64,000 bases of DNA from an uncultured Bacteroidales bacterium (lineage in GTDB: Bacteria > Bacteroidota > Bacteroidia > Bacteroidales > FEN-979). The position numbers were made by a program, and so were the translations under genes. The notes under the pieces are model-generated. The model saw only the letters and a program-made list of their open reading frames with translations, did not search any database and was not told where the DNA came from. Below, piece after piece: positions 61,316 through 64,000 of this stretch (its first letter is position 1; each line of letters begins with the position of its first letter). The stretch covers positions 101,626 to 165,625 of the forward strand of contig CAJAUM010000110.1 in assembly GCA_903945175.1 (NCBI GenBank), given 5' to 3'.

Positions 61316-63157
61316 GGGGTTTATTTTTTCAGGAAGGAGGGCTCCTTCAATTTTTCGATACTCAGCTTCATCCTTCAACGAGATAAAATCAATAATAAGA
61401 TCGTCGATGTAGAGTTTGTACAACGGCGATGGATTGTAAAAATAGACCTTGGCTGCACCATCCGGGGGAAGGTTTCGGGGAACATACCAGGCAACTTCGA
61501 TTTTAGTCCATTTATCTTCCGGGACAAATTTTTCAAGGATAAACTGATTGTAGCTCAGGCTTTTTCCTTTTGATTGGTAATCAACAACCAGCGTGGCTTC
61601 AGTAGTCTCTTTGGGGGCAAGGACCCATGCCGAGACCTGGATTATACGGTTGCCCGTTGTGAAGAGGGTGTCGAGCCTGGTTTCCAATCCGACGCTGTAA
61701 GGAATTTTTTTATCTGACTTTGATGACCAGTGTCCCTGGTAAGAAATCGTATCGTTGCGGGTTCCCTGGTTCATCCAAGGACTGCCCTGTAAGCGCTCCA
61801 TATCATTCAACATCGATTTTTTCCCGGCGATGCTTTCAGCAGGAATATAAACCCTTGCTTTTTGCGAAAGGCTGAAAAACGAATCCCAATACATGCCGGC
61901 AGTGATGTTGTAGGGAGGGAAAATCCATTTGGCATGCTGATAAAATTGCAGCAGGTTAAGCGAAATCAGCAGGACTAAAATGGCGGAAAGGATCCTTTTC
62001 AAGACAACAGCCCGAAGAGAATGATAAAAACTGAAAAGCAGGAGCGCCACGGTGACATAAATATCGATAAACACCCGTTGTCCGCATTTTGACGCGTAAT
62101 ACCATACCCACCAGCAAGAGGCAATGTAGGCAAATGACAGCATAAAGCCCATCAGCCAGAAATACCGGAAGCGGTTTTGTTTGAAAATCGGCGTAAAGCC
62201 AAAAAGGGCGATAAAGGCAACCGGTGTATAAAGAAACAATCCACGGTTATAACTGAACAGAATATTCGCCAGGTTGGAGTGAAGGAGATTCAGTTTTTCA
62301 TCTCCGTATGTATAAACGATCAATTTCCCGGTTTGCAGATACCAGAGCGCCACAGGAATGGCAAGTAAAATCAACATTTGGATGATCCCCCTGATAAGGG
62401 CTTTCTTTTCGGACAAAACCTTTCTGAAGGTTTGGGACATGATGTCTGTATCTCCCGCGATAAAGGGCACCAGGAGCAGGATCATCGCATTGGTGGGTCG
62501 GATCAGTAAAATGAGGGTGAACAGCGTCAGAGACCTGACAAACCATTTGGGCTGGTAATCATGAAAAAGCTTATAGGTAGTCAATGCAAATCCTGTGATC
62601 AGCGCAAACGAGTAAACGTGGGTCATTGATGGCTCAACAACCGTGAAGAAGACCAGGTTGGTGCCCAGGGTTACGACGACCGTTATGAAGGCAGCAGTAC
62701 GTTCATCGGATCCAAAAAGCTTCAAGAGTTTCATCAGCCACCGTGCACCCAGCCAAAGAAACAGCAAGGCCGATAAAGCGATTGAATACTGGTAGGGGAG
62801 GGAGTATCCGTCCATCGGAATGACCTCCAGCCAAGCCATGAGATGCCCGAAGAGGAAGAAGGGAAGCCATAAGATGGCCATGCCGGGAAAGTATTTATTT
62901 ACCTTTTGTGTTCCGGCATCATTTCTGAATTCCTTGAACACGGAACGGTTTGCAGGATAGTATTGCGCCTCATACTGTTCTACGAATTTGAATTGCAGGT
63001 CGTGGTAAATAAAAATAGCGGGCAGGTAGGCATAGTAACCCTTTCCATCGCTGTTGATCACCCGGTCCCAGTTTTTCTCAGGGTTTTTGAATCCAATGAA
63101 GATCAGTACATAGACGAACAGGATGATCTCCGGTGTGTGTTTGTAAATGTGCTTCAT
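61313..63157 (-). CDS. GT-C-like polytopic membrane protein with C-terminal carbohydrate-binding-like domain
   Basis: A 614-residue protein with about 11 TM segments. The first periplasmic loop holds INSDGKGYYAYLPAIF, a GT39-like Asp-Tyr motif, and FPGMAILWLPFFLFGHL follows. The last ~150 residues (SAWVLAPKETTEATLVVDYQSKGKSLSYNQ... PLYKLYIDDLIIDFIS) form a jelly-roll-like extracytoplasmic domain. This suggests an undecaprenyl-linked sugar transferase, but I do not recognise a named family. It is 7 nt downstream of rlmB, so probably co-transcribed with it. Confidence 0.75.
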   Translation of the reverse strand: MKHIYKHTPEIILFVYVLIFIGFKNPEKNWDRVINSDGKGYYAYLPAIFIYHDLQFKFVEQYEAQYYPANRSVFKEFRNDAGTQKVNKYFPGMAILWLPFFLFGHLMAWLEVIPMDGYSLPYQYSIALSALLFLWLGARWLMKLLKLFGSDERTAAFITVVVTLGTNLVFFTVVEPSMTHVYSFALITGFALTTYKLFHDYQPKWFVRSLTLFTLILLIRPTNAMILLLVPFIAGDTDIMSQTFRKVLSEKKALIRGIIQMLILLAIPVALWYLQTGKLIVYTYGDEKLNLLHSNLANILFSYNRGLFLYTPVAFIALFGFTPIFKQNRFRYFWLMGFMLSFAYIASCWWVWYYASKCGQRVFIDIYVTVALLLFSFYHSLRAVVLKRILSAILVLLISLNLLQFYQHAKWIFPPYNITAGMYWDSFFSLSQKARVYIPAESIAGKKSMLNDMERLQGSPWMNQGTRNDTISYQGHWSSKSDKKIPYSVGLETRLDTLFTTGNRIIQVSAWVLAPKETTEATLVVDYQSKGKSLSYNQFILEKFVPEDKWTKIEVAWYVPRNLPPDGAAKVYFYNPSPLYKLYIDDLIIDFISLKDEAEYRKIEGALLPEKINP

Positions 63158-63164
63158 GAAGGTG

Positions 63165-63905
63165 TTATTTTGTATTTCGCTGGCGCAGGGCTTCGAAGAG
63201 AATTACGCCGGAAGCTACGGAAACATTGAGTGATTCGATTTCTCCCACGAGCGGGATGCGTACAACTTCATCAGTGAGTTTCAGGTATTCCTCCGAGATT
63301 CCTTCTCCTTCAGACCCGAGGATGAGCGCCATCGGTTTATTGTAGTCGATGGCAGTATATTCAAGTTCGGTTTTTTCAGTGGCTGCAACGATGGTGAGTC
63401 CGCTGTTTTTCAGAAACTGGATGGTCTCCTTGAGGTTTTGGGCCCTGACCACCGGAAGTTTATACAAAGCGCCGGCCGATGTTTTGATTGCATCGGAATT
63501 GATCTGTGCTGAGCCCCTTGCCGGAAGAATGAGCCCGTCGACGCCTGCACATTCGGCAGTGCGGGCAATCGATCCCACATTGCGCACATCGGTCACCCTG
63601 TCTAGGATCAGGAAGAGCGGCTGCCGGCCCTGTTCAAAAACATAGGGGACGAGGTCTTCAATTTGCTGATAGGTGATTTCTGAAACATAGGAGATAATTC
63701 CCTGGTGATTTTGTCGTGACAGGCGGTTGAGTTTTTCGACCGGGACAAACTGAAACGGGATTTCCAGCTCCTTGATCAGGTTAAAAAGCTCATGGAATCC
63801 ATCACCCCTCAGTCCGTTTTGAAGAAAAATCTTCTCCAGCTCTTTTCCTGATTTAATGGCCTCAATCGTTGGCCTGATGCCGTAAATGTATGTCTCTTTC
63901 TTCAT
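63165..63905 (-). CDS. rlmB: 23S rRNA (guanosine2251-2'-O)-methyltransferase RlmB
   Basis: A 246-residue SPOUT methyltransferase with the N-terminal substrate-binding domain (YIYGIRPTIEAIKSGKELEKIFLQNGLRGDG) and the knot domain: LILDRVTDVRNVGSIARTAECAGVDGLIL, ALILGSEGEGISEEYLKLTD and VRIPLVGEIESLNVSVASGVILFEALR. It makes Gm2251 in the 23S P-loop. It is the second TrmH-superfamily member in the window. Its ATG abuts a heptamer array that runs to the window edge. Confidence 0.93.
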   Translation of the reverse strand: MKKETYIYGIRPTIEAIKSGKELEKIFLQNGLRGDGFHELFNLIKELEIPFQFVPVEKLNRLSRQNHQGIISYVSEITYQQIEDLVPYVFEQGRQPLFLILDRVTDVRNVGSIARTAECAGVDGLILPARGSAQINSDAIKTSAGALYKLPVVRAQNLKETIQFLKNSGLTIVAATEKTELEYTAIDYNKPMALILGSEGEGISEEYLKLTDEVVRIPLVGEIESLNVSVASGVILFEALRQRNTK

Positions 63906-64000
63906 AGGGATTAGGGGTTAGGGGTTAGGCAATAGGCAATAGGCAATAGGCAATAGGCAATAGGCAATAGGCAATAGGCAATAGGCAATAGGCAATAGGC
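63906..64000 (-). repeat. Heptamer array AGGCAAT upstream of rlmB, running off the window
   Basis: Starting at the base next to the rlmB ATG: AGGGATT, AGGGGTT, AGGGGTT, then AGGCAAT in at least ten perfect copies to base 64000, where it is cut by the window. It is the most homogeneous array here and its full length is unknown. Confidence 0.95.

Noticed and set aside
59161-64000. Heptamer arrays as CRISPR arrays
   Set aside because: Units are directly tandem with no spacers; the 7-nt period is far below CRISPR repeat lengths.

Overview
The window looks like a chromosomal segment of a Bacteroidota (Bacteroidetes) bacterium, probably a Bacteroidales/Marinilabiliales-type anaerobe. Evidence: a GH16 enzyme with a C-terminal type IX secretion (Por) sorting domain, TAnnTTTG -7 promoter boxes with almost no Shine-Dalgarno sequences, the small ribosomal protein bTHX, a eukaryote-like ProRS, FadL-type barrels and citrate lyase genes. 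There is no plasmid or phage signature, no insertion sequence and no rRNA or tRNA gene that I can see. One structural RNA, RNase P RNA (rnpB), lies on the minus strand at 27657-28080. The gene rpmH (L34) is missing from the ORF track but is clear at 33396-33557.

Layout. 0-3 kb: nucleotide metabolism (bifunctional nuclease, nucleoside symporter, thyA, folA). 3-10 kb: dnaB, an exported protein of unknown function, an LpxR-like lipid A deacylase, purine nucleoside phosphorylase, lpxK. 10-20 kb: Nif3 and CT398-type zinc ribbon, outer-membrane barrels and lipoproteins, proS, a PagL-like deacylase, mazG, peroxiredoxin. 20-28 kb: TolC/MacB-permease/MacA efflux operon, gyrB, wecB, rnpB. 28-40 kb: MATE pump, glycosyltransferase and YfhO-type membrane protein, rpmH, GH16, pepD, PqqD-like and OPT transporter, rsmG. 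40-48 kb: bTHX, trmH, TPR protein, fmt, HU, an agmatine deiminase-like lipoprotein, a decayed CRISPR-Cas remnant (cas4 fragment plus one CRISPR-like repeat), a DNPH1-like hydrolase, an FGE-like protein. 48-64 kb: mpg, methyltransferase, recQ, a four-helix-bundle protein, citrate lyase (citF and a citD-citE fusion), LTA-synthase-like sulfatase, lipid kinase, MscS channel, argF, an FtsE-like ATPase, a GT-C-like membrane protein, rlmB.

The most unusual content is a family of tandem heptanucleotide arrays found at 13 places, 12 of them after 42 kb. All units are variants of one degenerate 7-mer (roughly NNCNAAT: GACGAAT, GACCAAT, TACCAAT, GCCTAAT, GCCTATT/GCCTACT, CCCTAAT, GGCTAAT). The arrays often fill the whole space between neighbouring ORFs, so that stop codons lie inside a unit and start codons abut one. 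Different unit types follow each other without losing the 7-nt register. One array of exactly six units (42 nt) is inserted in frame in the citE part of the citDE fusion. Two arrays in opposite orientation bracket a four-helix-bundle gene, and one sits in the predicted leader of argF. I know of no established function for these arrays in Bacteroidota.

Several ORF-track starts are too long, either because they read into a heptamer array (macB, the lipid kinase) or because they begin upstream of or inside a recognisable promoter (lpxR-like, nif3, mazG, MATE, GH16, mscS, TPR, LTA synthase). Corrected starts are given. Homology statements come from recognising motifs and family sequences from memory; no search was run.
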